From the NCBI RefSeq assembly GCF_963583255.1, contig NC_084811.1:20107742-20171741 (forward strand): a stretch of DNA of 64,000 nt, read 5' to 3'. The stretch's first letter is position 1. Each line of letters begins with the position of its first letter. Positions 11,160 through 23,860 of the stretch are shown here, one piece after another. Position numbers and translations under genes: made by a program. Source of the DNA: Pyrus communis. Its lineage: Eukaryota > Streptophyta > Magnoliopsida > Rosales > Rosaceae. The notes beneath the pieces were generated by a model, which worked only from the letters and a program-made list of their open reading frames with translations, did no database searches and was not told where the DNA came from.

Positions 11160-14100
11160 ATGACGCGGAGTTCTCAAACTGTGCATGCACATATCTTAGA
11201 CTTTAACGACGATTTTGAACGTGATTTGAGAAGAAAGAGGAGGCATCCCGAACGTAGTGAACCTAGTTCAAGTTCAGAGGCCGAATCTGAGTTTGAAGAA
11301 GTGGAAGAAGAAGTTATGGCAGCGGACAATCGGACCATTAAAGAGCTTTCGGCCTCAGGGTTGGCCAATGCCGCACCATTATGCATTCAATACCCCGCGG
11401 CTGCCCAAGGCAAGACCGATGAATTCGAGTTGAAGTCAAGCTTGTTGCACCACATTCCTAAATACCATGGGCTTTCCATGGAAGATCCAAACAAGCATCT
11501 TAAAGAGTTTGAAGTAGTTTGTTCAAGCATGACTCCCGTCAATGTTGACGGAAGTATTTTGAAGATGAAAGCTTTTCCGTTCTCTTTAATGGATAAAGCT
11601 AAGGATTGGTTATACGAGTTGGCTCCTGGCACTGTCACTTCATGGGAGAGTATGAAAAGAGCGTTTTTGGAGAAGTTTTTCCCAACTTCTCGCATCATTC
11701 TTCTTCGTAAAAAAATAAGTGGAATTCAACAAGTTGAAGGTGAGTTTTTTCCTGCATACTATGAACGTTTTAAATCACTTGTTGCTTCTTGTCCACAGCA
11801 TCAGATGAAGGAGGAGCTACTTTTGCAATACTTCTACGAGGGCCTCCTACCATTAGAACGTCAAATGCTCGATGCCTCGGCAGGTGGAGCATTAGTGGAC
11901 AAAACACCTATGGCTGCCAAGACCTTGATTTCTAATCGAGCGTTGAACGATCAACAATACGAAGGAGTAGGCCAAAGAGGACCCCCACGGCAACATGTTC
12001 ATGAGGTAAGTTCTACTTCCGACATTAATTCACAATTGGCTAATCTTACTTCTATTGTGTCTCAGTTGGCCGAGGGCATGAAGATGCAAGGACCAATTGT
12101 ATGTGGCGTATGTTCTATGCATGGACATGCCTCTGAAAAATGTCCACAGTTGATTGAAAATGGTGGATGGGAAAGCGCCAATGCAATTGGGTTTCAAGGC
12201 CAAAACCAACCAAGGAACGATCCTTATTCCGACACATATAATCCCGGTTGGAGAGACCACCCAAATTTCAAATGGAGGGAGCCCCAACAATCTCAAAACC
12301 AAGGAGGCTTTAGGCAACAACCCCCTGGGTTCTTTCCCAAAACCTACGGCCCACCCCAAAATCAAGCCCAATCCGGCCCAAGTGCCTCAGGTACGTCTCT
12401 TGACAATGATGCACTTCTTAAGATACTAACTAAGTTGTCTAATGGGCAGGACGATCAAGCTAAGGCTATGCAAAACCAAGACAAAAGGGTGGATCAATTG
12501 GAGAAACAAATGGGGCAAATTGCCGAGTTTATGGGGCAGTTTCGTGAACAAGGAAAGCTCCCTAGTTCCACCGTTCCAAATCCAAAGGGAAGCTTCGAAA
12601 GTGCAAAGGCCATAACCTTGAGAAGTGGAGAAGAGATTGGGACAGATCCTACACCATCACAATCAGGTCCCAAAGGTGATGAAAACTTGCAAATTGAAGA
12701 GGAAGAATCAAGCAAACCCATGGCAAAGGTGGGAGAGTCTTTGCCGCAAGTTCCTAGTGCCCCAAAACTGTCTAATTCGGCCAAAAAAGGTAAGAATGTG
12801 TCAAATTCGGTTTCTACTAATGCTTTTCCTTCGAATGCTCCTTTTCCTAATAGGTTTATGCAAACAAGGAAGGAAGAAGCTGAAAAGGACATCCTTGAGA
12901 CATTTAGGAAAGTTCAAGTGAACATACCCTTGTTGGATGCAATCAAGCAAGTCCCTAGATACGCCAAGTTTTTGAAGGAGTTGTGCACCACTAGGAAGAG
13001 GATGTCGACCAAGGAAGTGGTAAAAGTAGGTGAGAATGTGTCCGCCATCTTGCAACGCAAACTACCTCCCAAATGCAAAGATCCGGGTAGTTTCACCATT
13101 CCTTGTGTCATAGGTAACACTAGATTTGAATCTGCCATGCTTGACTTAGGTGCTTCTATAAATGTTATGCCATATTCCATATATGCATCTATGAACCTAG
13201 GAGCATTGAAAAAGGATGGTGTTATCATACAATTGGCCGATAGATCTAATGCCTATCCAAAGGGAGTTTTGGAAGATGTTTTGGTGCAGGTTAATCATTT
13301 GATCTTTCCGGCGGATTTCTATGTCCTTGAGATGGATGAATCGGATCATGCACCCTCGCTGCCCATTCTACTTGGAAGGCCATTCATGAAAACGGCCCGG
13401 ACTAAGATTGACGTGTTTAATGGAACTTTGTCCATGGAATTTGATGGGGAAGTTGTTAATTTCAATCTTTCCGATTCTATTAAGTATCCTAGTGAAGATC
13501 ATTCATGTTTCTCTATTGATACTGTTGACTCTTTGGCGCAGGGATACCTTGAAGATTTGAATGATGATATGCTTGAAAAAGTCATTACAAGTGGTGTAGA
13601 AGTCAAAACCAAGGGAGCAACATCCATGCAACCCCACGGCACAAATACACTATCCTATGCCGTGCCTCCTAGTGAGGATTTTCTTGAAGTAGTTGCTGCC
13701 CTTGAGTCATCACCAATACATGATGGTAAGTTTCCTAACAAAGAGTCCATTCCCATTTCGACTAACAAGTTGCTTCCATCCATAATTCAGGCACCTATCC
13801 TTGAACTCAAACCTTTGCCAAGCCATTTGAAGTACATTTTCTTGGGAAAAAATGAGACACTGCCTGCCATCATATCATCATCCCTCACGGCACAAGAGGA
13901 GGAAAAACTCATGCATGTGTTGAAGGAGTACAAATCTGCCCTAGGATGGACATTGGCCGATATCAAAGGTATAAGCCCCGCAACTTGTATGCATCACATA
14001 TTTCTTGAGGAGGGGACCAAACCAACTAGAGAGGCTCAACGCCGTCTTAACCCTCCAATGATGGAAGTTGTGAAAAAGGAGATAATCAAACTTCTTGATT

Positions 14101-16703
14101 GTGGAGTCATTTATCCTATCTCCGATAGTTGTTGGGTTTCACCTATCCAATGTGTGCCTAAGAAATCCGGAGTGACGGTTGTGGAGAATGCCGAGAATGA
14201 GCTTGTACCCATGAGAATCCAAACCGGTTGGCGTGTATGCATCGATTATAGGAAGATAAATGCCACCACAAGGAAGGACCACTTCCCATTGCCGTTCCTA
14301 GATCAAATGTTGGAAAGGTTAGCGAGTCATTCTTTTTATTGCTTTCTTGATGGATATTCAGGTTATAATCAAATTGTCATTGCCCCGGATGATCAAGAAA
14401 AGACCACTTTTACTTGTCCCTTTGGAACATTTGCATATCGACGCATGCCATTTGGTTTGTGCAATGCCCCTGCCACGTTTCAAAGGTGTATGGTAAGCAT
14501 ATTTTCTGATTATGTTGAAAGGATTATTGAGATATTCATGGATGACTTTAGTGTTTTTGGTGATTCTTTTGATAAATGCTTGGATAATCTCACTTTAATC
14601 TTGAAACGTTGTGTTGAAACAAACCTTGTTTTAAATTGGGAAAAATGCCATTTTATGGTTAAACAAGGTATTGTTTTGGGTCATATAATCTCTGAAAAAG
14701 GAATTGAAGTTGATAAGTATAAAGTAGATCTTGTACGCTACTTACCCTCTCCTACTTCGGTTAGAGAGGTTCGTTCTTTTCTTGGTCATGCAGGATTCTA
14801 TAGACGATTTATCAAGGACTTTTCCAAGATTGCACAACCCCTATGCCGCCTCCTCCAAAAAGATGTGTCTTTTGAGTTCAACGAGGCATGCGATAAGTCA
14901 TTCAAGCATCTCAAAGAGCTCCTAACCACGGCACCCATCATAACTCCCCCAGATTGGTCCATTCCATTTGAATTGATGTGTGATGCCTCGGATTATGCAC
15001 TTGGGGCTGTTTTGGGTCAAAGGAAAAATAAACAGTCACATGTTATTTATTATGCTTCCCGCACTTTAAATGATGCTCAATTGAATTATTCTACAACCGA
15101 AAAAGAACTCTTGGCGGTTGTATTTGCTTTAGATAAGTTTAGATCATATCTTATTGGCACTAAAGTAATTGTTTTCACTGACCATGCAGCCTTGAAGTAT
15201 CTTTTCACCAAAAAGGAGGCCAAACCAAGGCTCATTCGTTGGATGCTCCTACTTCAAGAGTTCGATATTGAAATTAGGGACAAGAAAGGTTGTGAAAACG
15301 TGGTGGCTGACCACTTGAGTAGATTGGTGCGTGAAGAAGAATCCCTCCCCATTTCTGAGACGTTTCCGGATGAACAACTTCTGTCCATTGAGGTAAGTAC
15401 CCCTTGGTATGCCGATTTGGTCAATTTCTTGGTGACTAAGCAAGTTCCTAACACCCTAAGCAAGGTCCAACGTGATAAATTGATACATGATGCAAGATTT
15501 TATGTGTGGGATGATCCATATCTATGGAAATATTGCCCAGATCAGATTATTAGAAGATGTGTGCCAACTTCTGATTTTAACTCAATTCTAGCATTTTGTC
15601 ATTCTTATGCATGTGGAGGCCATTTTGGTACCCAAAGGACAGCTCGTAAAGTGTTAGAATCTGGTTTTTATTGGCCTACATTGTTCAAAGATGCTAGAAT
15701 GTTTTGCTTAACATGTGATAGATGTCAAAGAACAGGCTCTATTGGTGCAAAAGACCAAATGCCACAAACACCCATCTTCAATGTTGAAATCTTTGATGTT
15801 TGGGGTATTGATTTCATGGGTCATTTTCCTTCTTCATTTGGTTTCACTTATATTTTGCTTGCGGTTGATTATGTTTCTAAATGGGTAGAAGCAAAAGCTA
15901 CCCGTACTAACGATTCTAGAGTGGTTTCAGATTTCATCAAGACTAACATTTTCTCTAGATTTGGGATGCCGCGGGTATTTATAAGTGATGGAGGTTCACA
16001 TTTCTGCAATAGGACCATTGAGGCACTCTTCAAGAAGTACAATGTCAAGCATAAGGTTTCAACACCTTATCACCCACAAACAAGTGGCCAAGCCGAAGTA
16101 TCAAATAGAGAGGTCAAGCAAATCTTGGAGAAGACCGTGGGGCCTAACCGGAAGGATTGGAGCATGCGTTTAGACGATGCACTATGGGCATATCGCACTG
16201 CCTACAAAACACCCCTAGGGATGTCTCCATTTCGGCTAGTTTATGGAAAACCTTGTCACTTACCCGTGGAGCTAGAGCATAAGGCACATTGGGCCATCAA
16301 AACGTTCAATTTGGACTTAGATGCTGCTGGAATACATCGGAAGCTCCAATTGAATGAGCTTGAGGAACTAAGGAATGAAGCCTACGAGAATGCCCGCATT
16401 TACAAGAAAAAGACGAAGGCGTTTCATGACAAGATGATTAGGGGCAAAACCTTCACAATTGGGCAGAAAGTTTTACTTTTTAATTCTCGTCTACGTTTAT
16501 TTCCCGGAAAGTTACGTTCTAAATGGATTGGACCTTTTGTTGTTACTAATGTGTTTCCACATGGTGCAGTTCAAGTCCAAAGCTTAAGGAATGGGGTGGA
16601 ATTCAAGGTCAACGGACATAGATTGAAGCCATATTATGAGAATGCCGTGGGGCAGGTTGTGGAGGAGATCTCACTCCATGCCGTGGGCACCAATGGTGCC
16701 TGA
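11160..16703 (+). CDS. gag-pol polyprotein of Athila-type element B (intact, 1847 codons)
   Basis: A single uninterrupted frame, colinear with and closely similar to the gag-pol of element A. Domains by residue: gag (about 55-290); CCHC knuckle near 316 ([15 protein letters not shown]); protease near 661 (DLGAS); reverse transcriptase about 940-1160 with FMDDFS near 1126; RNase H near 1274 ([12 protein letters not shown]); integrase HHCC from about 1480 and D-D-E residues near 1550 (DFMG), 1608 (SDGGSHF) and 1644 (GQAEVSNRE). The products would form the particle, process themselves, copy the RNA and integrate the cDNA. The start codon follows the leader TTAGGTACTAGTGC, homologous to that of A. 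The regions most different from A are the N-terminal acidic stretch and the linker between knuckle and protease. All key residues I can identify are present. Confidence 0.96.
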   Translation: MTRSSQTVHAHILDFNDDFERDLRRKRRHPERSEPSSSSEAESEFEEVEEEVMAADNRTIKELSASGLANAAPLCIQYPAAAQGKTDEFELKSSLLHHIPKYHGLSMEDPNKHLKEFEVVCSSMTPVNVDGSILKMKAFPFSLMDKAKDWLYELAPGTVTSWESMKRAFLEKFFPTSRIILLRKKISGIQQVEGEFFPAYYERFKSLVASCPQHQMKEELLLQYFYEGLLPLERQMLDASAGGALVDKTPMAAKTLISNRALNDQQYEGVGQRGPPRQHVHEVSSTSDINSQLANLTSIVSQLAEGMKMQGPIVCGVCSMHGHASEKCPQLIENGGWESANAIGFQGQNQPRNDPYSDTYNPGWRDHPNFKWREPQQSQNQGGFRQQPPGFFPKTYGPPQNQAQSGPSASGTSLDNDALLKILTKLSNGQDDQAKAMQNQDKRVDQLEKQMGQIAEFMGQFREQGKLPSSTVPNPKGSFESAKAITLRSGEEIGTDPTPSQSGPKGDENLQIEEEESSKPMAKVGESLPQVPSAPKLSNSAKKGKNVSNSVSTNAFPSNAPFPNRFMQTRKEEAEKDILETFRKVQVNIPLLDAIKQVPRYAKFLKELCTTRKRMSTKEVVKVGENVSAILQRKLPPKCKDPGSFTIPCVIGNTRFESAMLDLGASINVMPYSIYASMNLGALKKDGVIIQLADRSNAYPKGVLEDVLVQVNHLIFPADFYVLEMDESDHAPSLPILLGRPFMKTARTKIDVFNGTLSMEFDGEVVNFNLSDSIKYPSEDHSCFSIDTVDSLAQGYLEDLNDDMLEKVITSGVEVKTKGATSMQPHGTNTLSYAVPPSEDFLEVVAALESSPIHDGKFPNKESIPISTNKLLPSIIQAPILELKPLPSHLKYIFLGKNETLPAIISSSLTAQEEEKLMHVLKEYKSALGWTLADIKGISPATCMHHIFLEEGTKPTREAQRRLNPPMMEVVKKEIIKLLDCGVIYPISDSCWVSPIQCVPKKSGVTVVENAENELVPMRIQTGWRVCIDYRKINATTRKDHFPLPFLDQMLERLASHSFYCFLDGYSGYNQIVIAPDDQEKTTFTCPFGTFAYRRMPFGLCNAPATFQRCMVSIFSDYVERIIEIFMDDFSVFGDSFDKCLDNLTLILKRCVETNLVLNWEKCHFMVKQGIVLGHIISEKGIEVDKYKVDLVRYLPSPTSVREVRSFLGHAGFYRRFIKDFSKIAQPLCRLLQKDVSFEFNEACDKSFKHLKELLTTAPIITPPDWSIPFELMCDASDYALGAVLGQRKNKQSHVIYYASRTLNDAQLNYSTTEKELLAVVFALDKFRSYLIGTKVIVFTDHAALKYLFTKKEAKPRLIRWMLLLQEFDIEIRDKKGCENVVADHLSRLVREEESLPISETFPDEQLLSIEVSTPWYADLVNFLVTKQVPNTLSKVQRDKLIHDARFYVWDDPYLWKYCPDQIIRRCVPTSDFNSILAFCHSYACGGHFGTQRTARKVLESGFYWPTLFKDARMFCLTCDRCQRTGSIGAKDQMPQTPIFNVEIFDVWGIDFMGHFPSSFGFTYILLAVDYVSKWVEAKATRTNDSRVVSDFIKTNIFSRFGMPRVFISDGGSHFCNRTIEALFKKYNVKHKVSTPYHPQTSGQAEVSNREVKQILEKTVGPNRKDWSMRLDDALWAYRTAYKTPLGMSPFRLVYGKPCHLPVELEHKAHWAIKTFNLDLDAAGIHRKLQLNELEELRNEAYENARIYKKKTKAFHDKMIRGKTFTIGQKVLLFNSRLRLFPGKLRSKWIGPFVVTNVFPHGAVQVQSLRNGVEFKVNGHRLKPYYENAVGQVVEEISLHAVGTNGA

Positions 16704-17798
16704 ACGTGTTCTTCGTCCGGCTGCAAGACGTTAAAGAAAGCGCTACTTGGGAGGCAACCCTTGCCATTCAACAAAGGAAGACCTAGAAAGCACTCCAATT
16801 CCAGATTTGCGTTCCTAAACCCTTCTCTTTGTTGATTCTTTCTAATCTGCCTATTTAGTTGTTTTACTTGCTGTTTGTGTGTTTCTTTGTGTGATTCTAT
16901 GCTTAAAACATTGAGGACAATGTTTGATTTAAGTGTGGGGGGGTAACTAAGTGTTTTTCATGCAAATTCGTGGGATTTTATCACCCATTATTTCAAAACT
17001 TGTTCCTTGCTGTTTTTAAGTGTTTTTAAGCAGTTTTGGTGTGTTTTAGTATGTTTTGAAGTAAAAATCCGAAAATCAAAGAAAAATTTGAAAAATTTGT
17101 TTTAAAAAACCCAAAAAAAGAGTTGTTTTTGTGTGTTTGTTTGTGTCTTAGGGTACCTTCCAACACAATGATGAGGATTTGGTTTTTAAATACATGGCTG
17201 TTAAAGAGAGTAATTAACATGGATGCAAGTTTGATTTACTCTATGTTTATGCTTGGTTGTGGTTATAACTTATGAATTCACATGCAATCATAAAAGAAAA
17301 AAAATCAGTTTTTGTAACATGCTTGAAGGAAGGAACTCAAATTAACGCTACAACCTTGTGAGACTTGAACCTAAACGTTTATTTGGAGAGTTAAAATCTG
17401 TGCATTCTTTGTTTTCTAAAATCGTTGCATGATCTCATTATTCTTTGCTTGGTTACTACTTAGAAGGCGTTTCATCATTTAGTTCCAAACACTAGAAGTC
17501 ATGCCCATTTCATTCAAAGCATGGTATTGATTAGCATAACACATTTTCAAGATGAAGTTGTGTAGTGACCACCACTTTAGCCAAAAAGCCGTGTGCCCTA
17601 CTCCATTATATGTTTAGGTGTTAACCCCATTGAGCCTTGTTTAGCCTTTTCTTTGTTAACCCACATTACCCTCACCTAGCCTAGATTAGGACTATCCATA
17701 CCCTCGTTCTTAAAGTATAGTAAGCATGATTCAAATGGAATTCCTTTATGGCAGAAACCAAGTGTGGGGGAAGTAGAAAGAAAAGAAAAGAAAAATTC

Positions 17799-17833
<35 letters not shown>

Positions 17834-18597
17834 TGAAAAGAGTTGAACAACATGAGAAAAAGAGTTCCAAGGTGTTGTTTGTTGAAGAAAGGGTCCAAAA
17901 AGTTGAATTCGGCCCCAAGAAGTTGTTTAAAGTCTTCCCCTTGTGTTTTTAAGTTAATTTCTGCAAACTAAGTGAATTCTAAGTCTTAATTTCATTACTT
18001 TGCTTACTAATGCTTGAAGTAACGTTTGTTTTACCTATCCTTTCTTTGTTAACCAATACCCCAAGCCCCGTTGCAACCCTTAAACTTCTATCTTGAGTGT
18101 TATGTGTTTCAATTTGTTGAGTTTGAATTTGGTATGAGCATATGGTGTCACTGGTTCTCGCATCTAAGTAGTAGCATTCCATTCATGAGATCATATCTAA
18201 ACATGCCTATTAACTCCGGAAATTGCGTTCTTTGTGATACATATATGTGAGCATTCGTTTTTATATCTACATCAATTCTCTCACATATAACTAGTATAGG
18301 GTGTGTAGTTAGAAAATCTGAGTGAAAATAGAGTGCAAATCTATTAAGGATAGAAGGAATTCTCTAAGGCATGTTATTCAAAACATTGTTTTAATTGGTT
18401 AATTGTGAACTAGTAAGTAGTGATTATGAGTAAGCATGTGCTTAAGTGTTAAATTGACTCAAATCTGTGGGAATGATAATCTTTAACATGTCATGTGCAT
18501 TGGAAATCCCTGAGGCAAACGTTGGAAGGTTTAGATTATGTTTGTTTGTTTTGTCTTGTTTTATTTCTTTGTTTTGCTCGAGGACTAGCAAAAGCTA
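16704..18597 (+). other. 3' internal (non-coding) region of element B
   Basis: About 1.9 kb between the pol stop and the PPT, without a convincing ORF in either direction. It contains the motif AGTGTGGGGG at 16932-16941, again at 17761-17770, and finally in the PPT. An A-run lies at about 17799-17830. Parts match element A's 3' region (1-780) in reverse complement. It lacks the antisense-ORF module of element A and any env-like ORF. Confidence 0.75.
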
Positions 18598-18611
18598 AGT
18601 GTGGGGGAATT
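18598..18611 (+). promoter_or_regulatory. Polypurine tract of element B
   Basis: AGTGTGGGGGAATT directly precedes the 3' LTR, in the position where the plus-strand primer tract is expected. The same tract, duplicated, precedes the 5' LTR at 8979-8992. Confidence 0.85.
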
Positions 18612-20640
18612 TGATAGGAGCATTTTTATGCGACTTAATTGGCTTGTTCTCATGCATTTATGTTGTTTTTCCTTAGTTAGTTTAAGTGTTTAAAATCATT
18701 TTCGTGCAATTTCAGGTTTTAGTGTCAAAGTATGCAAAAAGAAGCAATTTGGAGCATTCTAGAGCATTTTTGGGCCAAGATTGGATAGTGCAAGCATGGA
18801 GGCATGAGGATGGACGAATTTGAAGGCTTGAATTCAGTTAGGGAGCTGCAAGGGGGCCTAAAAAAACCTTATTTCTAGAAGGCTTTATCTATTCACACAT
18901 GGTGCCTAATTTCTGTATTGGAAGAACTAGCCGTCCTAGCTTGTCTCCTAGCCGTCCTAGTTTGTCTCCTAGCCGTCCTAGCTTGTCTCCTAGCCGTCCT
19001 AGCTTGTCACTAGCCGTCCTACCTTGTCTCCTAGCCGTCCTAGCTTGTCACTAGCCGTCCTAGCTTGTCACTAGCCGTCCTAGCTTGTCTCCTAGCCGTC
19101 CTACCTTGTCTCCTAGCCGTCACTAGCCGTCCTACCTTGTCTCCTAGCCGTCCTATCTTGTCTCCTACCTTGTCCAAGCTACACACATATATCCTTTAAG
19201 TGTTTCATGTATAGAATTTCTGGTACAAAAAACCTTTTGGTTTCAACTAAGTTCAAAACCTTTCCTAGCCCTATAAATAAGGCTTTGCAGCAAGGCACTT
19301 GGGGGATCACTCATTCACCCAATTTTCGTCCATTCATCTAGCCACACCACTCTACACATCCTAAAATCCTAAAAACACAATTCCAGCCAAACACTACACC
19401 TTGCCGTGCCTATCCTCCATCCAATTCCATAATCCCTGATCCTAAAACACATCCCAACCATCCCATCCACCTTTGTGCCGTAGCAAGGAGAAAGAAGGAA
19501 AGACTCTTGGATGCTCAAGCTTCGTCATTGGTGCATTCTAGGTGTAATTCGTTTTATGATTTCAATGTTTAATTTATTTTCCTTTCATTTTGCTATGAAC
19601 ATGAGTGGCTAAACCCCTATTGGTTAGGGGTGATTTCGAAGCCATAACTATGTGTGCAAGTTGATTTGATAAATTCCAGTTTTGAGTTCTTGAATCGTGA
19701 ATGCAATTGGCTTAACTGTGCGAGTAATAACGTATTTGTGTTTGTTAATTAGGGGTCGACACTTAATTGGCTTGCATGAATATGATGCTAGAATATAAGT
19801 TTGTTTCACATAATTGTCACACACTTATATTCACAAGTAGTGAAGGTTGCTAGTCACAATCGCGTTAAGTTCAATTCCTAGCATAAGTGTCATGTTGTCA
19901 TCGTCACAAGTGCTTTGTCAATGCTTATAGTTTTCATTGAACGTAATGATCTTTGATTGTATCTTTATTATGATGTCATGTAAGGAACTTTTGAAGAATG
20001 CTTTGGGTTGTCGTATGATGTCATCCAATTCAATAACACAAGGAAAACTTGAGAATTAACTAGTGATGTCACGGTTAATTTGGGGCATTGTCATTCATAA
20101 TTCTATGAAGGAATAACTGGAAATCGAGTCATTTGCATACTTGTCATGTGTGGAGAAAGAACCCCTAACTAGTTCATCATCCATTAAAAACCCCAAAAAA
20201 AAACGTTTCAAAATCAGTTTTACTTTGCAATCTGTTTTCTCAACTTTAATTTCGTCCAAATCAAATCCCCCTTTACTTTGAAGTCTCAATTTAGTTAGAA
20301 ATTGTTTTGGTTCATGTTTTTAAGTGTTTTGAGTCAAGTTTTCAACCAATTTCGTCCAAATTAGTGTATGTGCTCAAAACTGCCCAGAAAGTGGTTTTTA
20401 GGCAGTTTTGAGTCTTCTAGTTGCTGTTTTGAGTTTTTGTTTTGTTTTAGTGTTTTAACTTTGGTTTTTCATTCTTTGAGTCCAAATTAGTGTTTTTAAC
20501 TTTGTTTTGGAGTTCTTAGGTCAGTTTTCAAGAGTTTAGCAATCCCTCCTAATCCCCGGTTTTGAACGATCCCTACTTACATACTTTGCTACAATTGTCA
20601 GAAGAGGGTTTAATTTGTGTGCTTAATATATTTCGCATCA
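18612..20640 (+). repeat. 3' LTR of element B
   Basis: 2029 bp, TGATAGGA...CGCATCA. Differences from the 5' LTR seen by eye: A/G near 18721, A/G near 18933, G/T near 20214 and a one-base length change near 20303. Sequence changes at 20641 to copia RNase H coding DNA. Confidence 0.95.
18927..19174. repeat. Minisatellite inside the 3' LTR of B
   Basis: Same array of about 20-bp tagccgtcctagcttgtctc-type units as 9308-9555, with the same order of variant units. Confidence 0.9.
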
Positions 20641-23600
20641 ATCTCAATGTGTTTAACTCGAGAGTGGAAAACAAGATTGGAGGATAAAGCAATAGCTGAA
20701 ATACTGTCATAATAGATCATTGGAGTTGTAAACAAAGAAACTTGAAGATCACAAAGAAGTTGCCTGATCCAGGATAACTCTGCAGCATCAATAGCTAAAG
20801 CCCTATCTTCAGCTCTAGTATAATATTTGGACACTGTGTGTTGCTTCTTGGAAGCCCAAGAGATATGACTTGAACCAAGATAGACTACATAACCAGAAGT
20901 GGACTTGCGATCATGAAGGTCTCTTGCCCAATCAGCGTCACTATAGGCTTGAAGATGCAATTTTCCAGGCTGAAAATGAATACCATAATTGATTATGCCA
21001 CTAAGATATCGCAAAATCTGCTTAACTGCAACAACATGACATTCCATAAGTTGCTGCATAAATTGACAACACTGATTGACAGCAAATGCAATATCTGGTA
21101 TGGTGAATGTCAGATATTGCAAAGCACCAACAATGCTTCTGTATTGTTCTGGATGTTTATAAGGCTTGCCATCATCCTTTATCAACCTATGGGAGGGAAG
21201 ACATGGAGTTACACAGGATTTAGAGTCCTGCATATCCATTTTGTGCAACAAATCTTGAGTATATTTGGTCCGTGAAACAAATAGCTCGGAAAACTGATAT
21301 GAAATTTGCAAACCCAGAAAATAATGCAACTGACCCAAGTCCTTCATGTCAAATTCCTTAGCGATAGCCAATATAAGATCAGAAATAAGAGATAAATGAC
21401 TACCAGTTCTGATGATATCATCAATATAAAGTAACAATACTACTATACCAAGTGAATAAGTCTAAACAAACAAACATGGATCTGCAAAAGAAGCCTTGAA
21501 CCCCAAGCTAGGTAGAAAGCCAGTAAACTTTTCATTACAGGCTCTGGGAGCCTGTTTTAACCCATATAATGATTTGTGCAACTTGCATACATAATTTGAA
21601 GGATATGCAATACTAACAAAGCCAGGAGGTTGAGCCATGTACACTTTTTCATTAAGAACACCATGGAGAAAGGCATTCTTGACATCTGATTGTCTCAAAG
21701 GCCACTGGAATTGTGTAGCAAGTGCTAAGATCAACTTGACAGTAGTGGGTTTTACTACTGGACTGAATGTCTCACTATAATCAATGCTCTCCTCTTGGCT
21801 ATACCCTTTTGCAACTAACCGAGCCTTATGTCGGACTATGAAACCATTAGGATTCTTTTTAAGTCTGTAAACCCACTTACAACCAACCAAATTCTTCTCT
21901 GAATGAAGGGGGAACTAGAGTCCAAGTTTGTCGAGCATGAAGATAATTGATCTTTTCTTGCATAGTAGCCTGCCACTTTACTACTTTACAGGCAAATTTG
22001 AACGAACTTGGTTCAATAAAAGAAGGATCCCCAGAAGTAACAGAAGCTGAAAAGCTTTCTCTTGGATATCCCACTTTTAGAGTGAATTTGCATAGGGTGT
22101 AAGTTAACTAGAAGAACTGGATGAACAACATGTAGACTTTCAGGTAGGAAGTCAAAATCCACATGTATAGGTGATTGTGTAGTAGTAACATATGACATTG
22201 GTATAGGATTAGAGGTTCTCAAGAACTCTGAGGCACTAGGAAGTGTTTGCAAAGAATCTGAGGCACTAGGGGTTGAAGTCAAAAGATTTTGAGGCACTAG
22301 GGGATGAGGAGAATGTTGATGGTGATGTTGATGGTGATGGATAAGGAATAATGGTGTTATGAATGGTAACCTGTGCAAGTGTAACAGATGATGGAGAAGG
22401 TGCAAGACTTTGTGAAACAGGTGTAACTAATGTCAAGGTAGGATATGGAAAACTAGACTTATCAAATAAGACATGCCTAGACATATAAAGTCTTCTGAAA
22501 AGGGGATTATAACATATATAACCCTTGTATTGACCAGCATAGCCTAGGAAAACACATTGAGCAGTTTTAGACTGTAATTTGTGATAATTATGTTGCCTAA
22601 GAAGAGGAAAACAAGAACACCCAAAAACCTTTAAATGTGTTAAAACTGGTGGTTTACCAAACAAACAGGTATAAGAAGACTGCATAAACAGGGTTTGACA
22701 TCGCAGTCTGTTAATTAAATAAACAGAAGTAGCACAAGCATGAACAAAATTGGGAGGACATTTTGGCAGTTTGAAGTAGGGTAATGGCAGTCTCAACAAT
22801 GTGCCTATGCTTTCTCTCAGTAAGACCATTCTGCTCAGGTGTATAAGGACATAATTTTGGGTGAGAAATTCCTTGTTCAAGCAAAAATTGTTTAAATTTG
22901 TTGCTAGAATATTCACCTCCACCATTGCTTTGAATTTTTTTTTAATAGAGATAGAAAACCGAGTAAGTATATAGGCATGAAATCGCACAAACACTTTGAA
23001 CACCTCACTTTTATTCATTCAAGGAAATATCTAGGTGAACCTGGTACATTCATCTACAAAGCTGACATAGAACCTAAACCCTTCAATAGACATGACAGGT
23101 GAAGGTCCCTATACATCATTATGTATGATTTCTAAGGGTTGAACAATTTTATTTGCTGGATATGGAAATGGAAGTTTAGTAAACTTCCCTTATAAACAAG
23201 ATATACATACATGTTTTGAGTGGTCCAAAGAAAAAGGAACCTATGACTGATGTAACATTGCAGAAACTACAACATTGGACGGGTGTCCTAATCGTTGATG
23301 CCACAAATTGGACTTGACTTGGTGACCAAGAAGCAATGTTACTGCTTGGACAAGTGAGGTGTAGGAACGTTGACAACTTGATTGAGAATGTGTTGTGGTA
23401 AGTAAAAGGGTATGGGATATAAGCCACCTCTACATAGTCCCTGAAAAAGTACCTTCCCTATGATCTTTTCCTGAATCCAGAAACAAAATTCATCACAAAT
23501 AAAACGACATTTGTTGTCCTTACACAACCTATAAATGGATAGGAGACGTTGAGATAATTATGGAACATGCAATATTTTCTTTAATTGAAAAGCATATTTG

Positions 23601-23860
23601 GGAGCATGTAGAGTGGAAGAACCAACATGAGAGATGGTCAAACCTGAACCACTAGCAGTAATGATTGTATCAATGCCAGTAAAAGGAGCTACAGTGTTTA
23701 GAGAGGCAAGATCAGAAGTCATGTGAAAAGTTGCTCCTGTATCTGCAACCCAAAATTGTTCTTGGGGAGCAGAGGGTTGATAATTGGCATGCATTGCAGT
23801 AAGATTTGAAGATGGAGATCTCCCTTGATAAAAGTAATTAGCTATGTGACAACACTGCAT
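20641..23860 (-). pseudogene. Copia pol remnant (protease, integrase, RT, RNase H)
   Basis: Fragments in order on the minus strand: protease with WVADTGATFHM (about 23760); integrase C-terminal half (22266-23018, with FGCSCFPLL and CVFLGY); RT (21890-21462, with [11 protein letters not shown] and NAFLHG); and the active-site segment YIDDI (about 21430) leading into RNase H (SDADWARD, YCTRAE-type region). Several frame changes and stops separate them (near 21440-21460, 22010-22080 and 23020-23560). The last residues before 20641 are HIEI; the few apparent codons continuing to 20610 belong to the gypsy LTR. Confidence 0.85.

Larger units (their letters stand above)
8993..20640 (+). mobile_element. 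Complete Athila-type Ty3/gypsy retrotransposon B
   Basis: The order is 5' LTR (8993-11020), PBS (11027-11043), gag-pol (11160-16703), a 1.9-kb 3' internal region, PPT (18598-18611) and 3' LTR (18612-20640). The LTRs start TGATAGGAGC and end CGCATCA, giving TGAT/ATCA inverted ends. Comparing them by eye I found three substitutions and a single 1-bp length difference in about 2.03 kb, so insertion was recent (well under 0.2 million years at commonly used plant LTR rates). The right flank is the coding DNA of a copia element. No target duplication can be scored because the left flank is not target DNA. Together with the intact gag-pol, this copy could still be mobile. Confidence 0.95.

Noticed and set aside
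10942..11163. 73-codon frame upstream of gag in element B
   Set aside because: It spans the LTR end, the PBS and the leader, so it is non-coding by position.
20610..20640. Apparent C-terminal residues DAKYIKHTN of the copia RNase H
   Set aside because: These codons are the reverse complement of the gypsy LTR end. The coding similarity stops at 20641.
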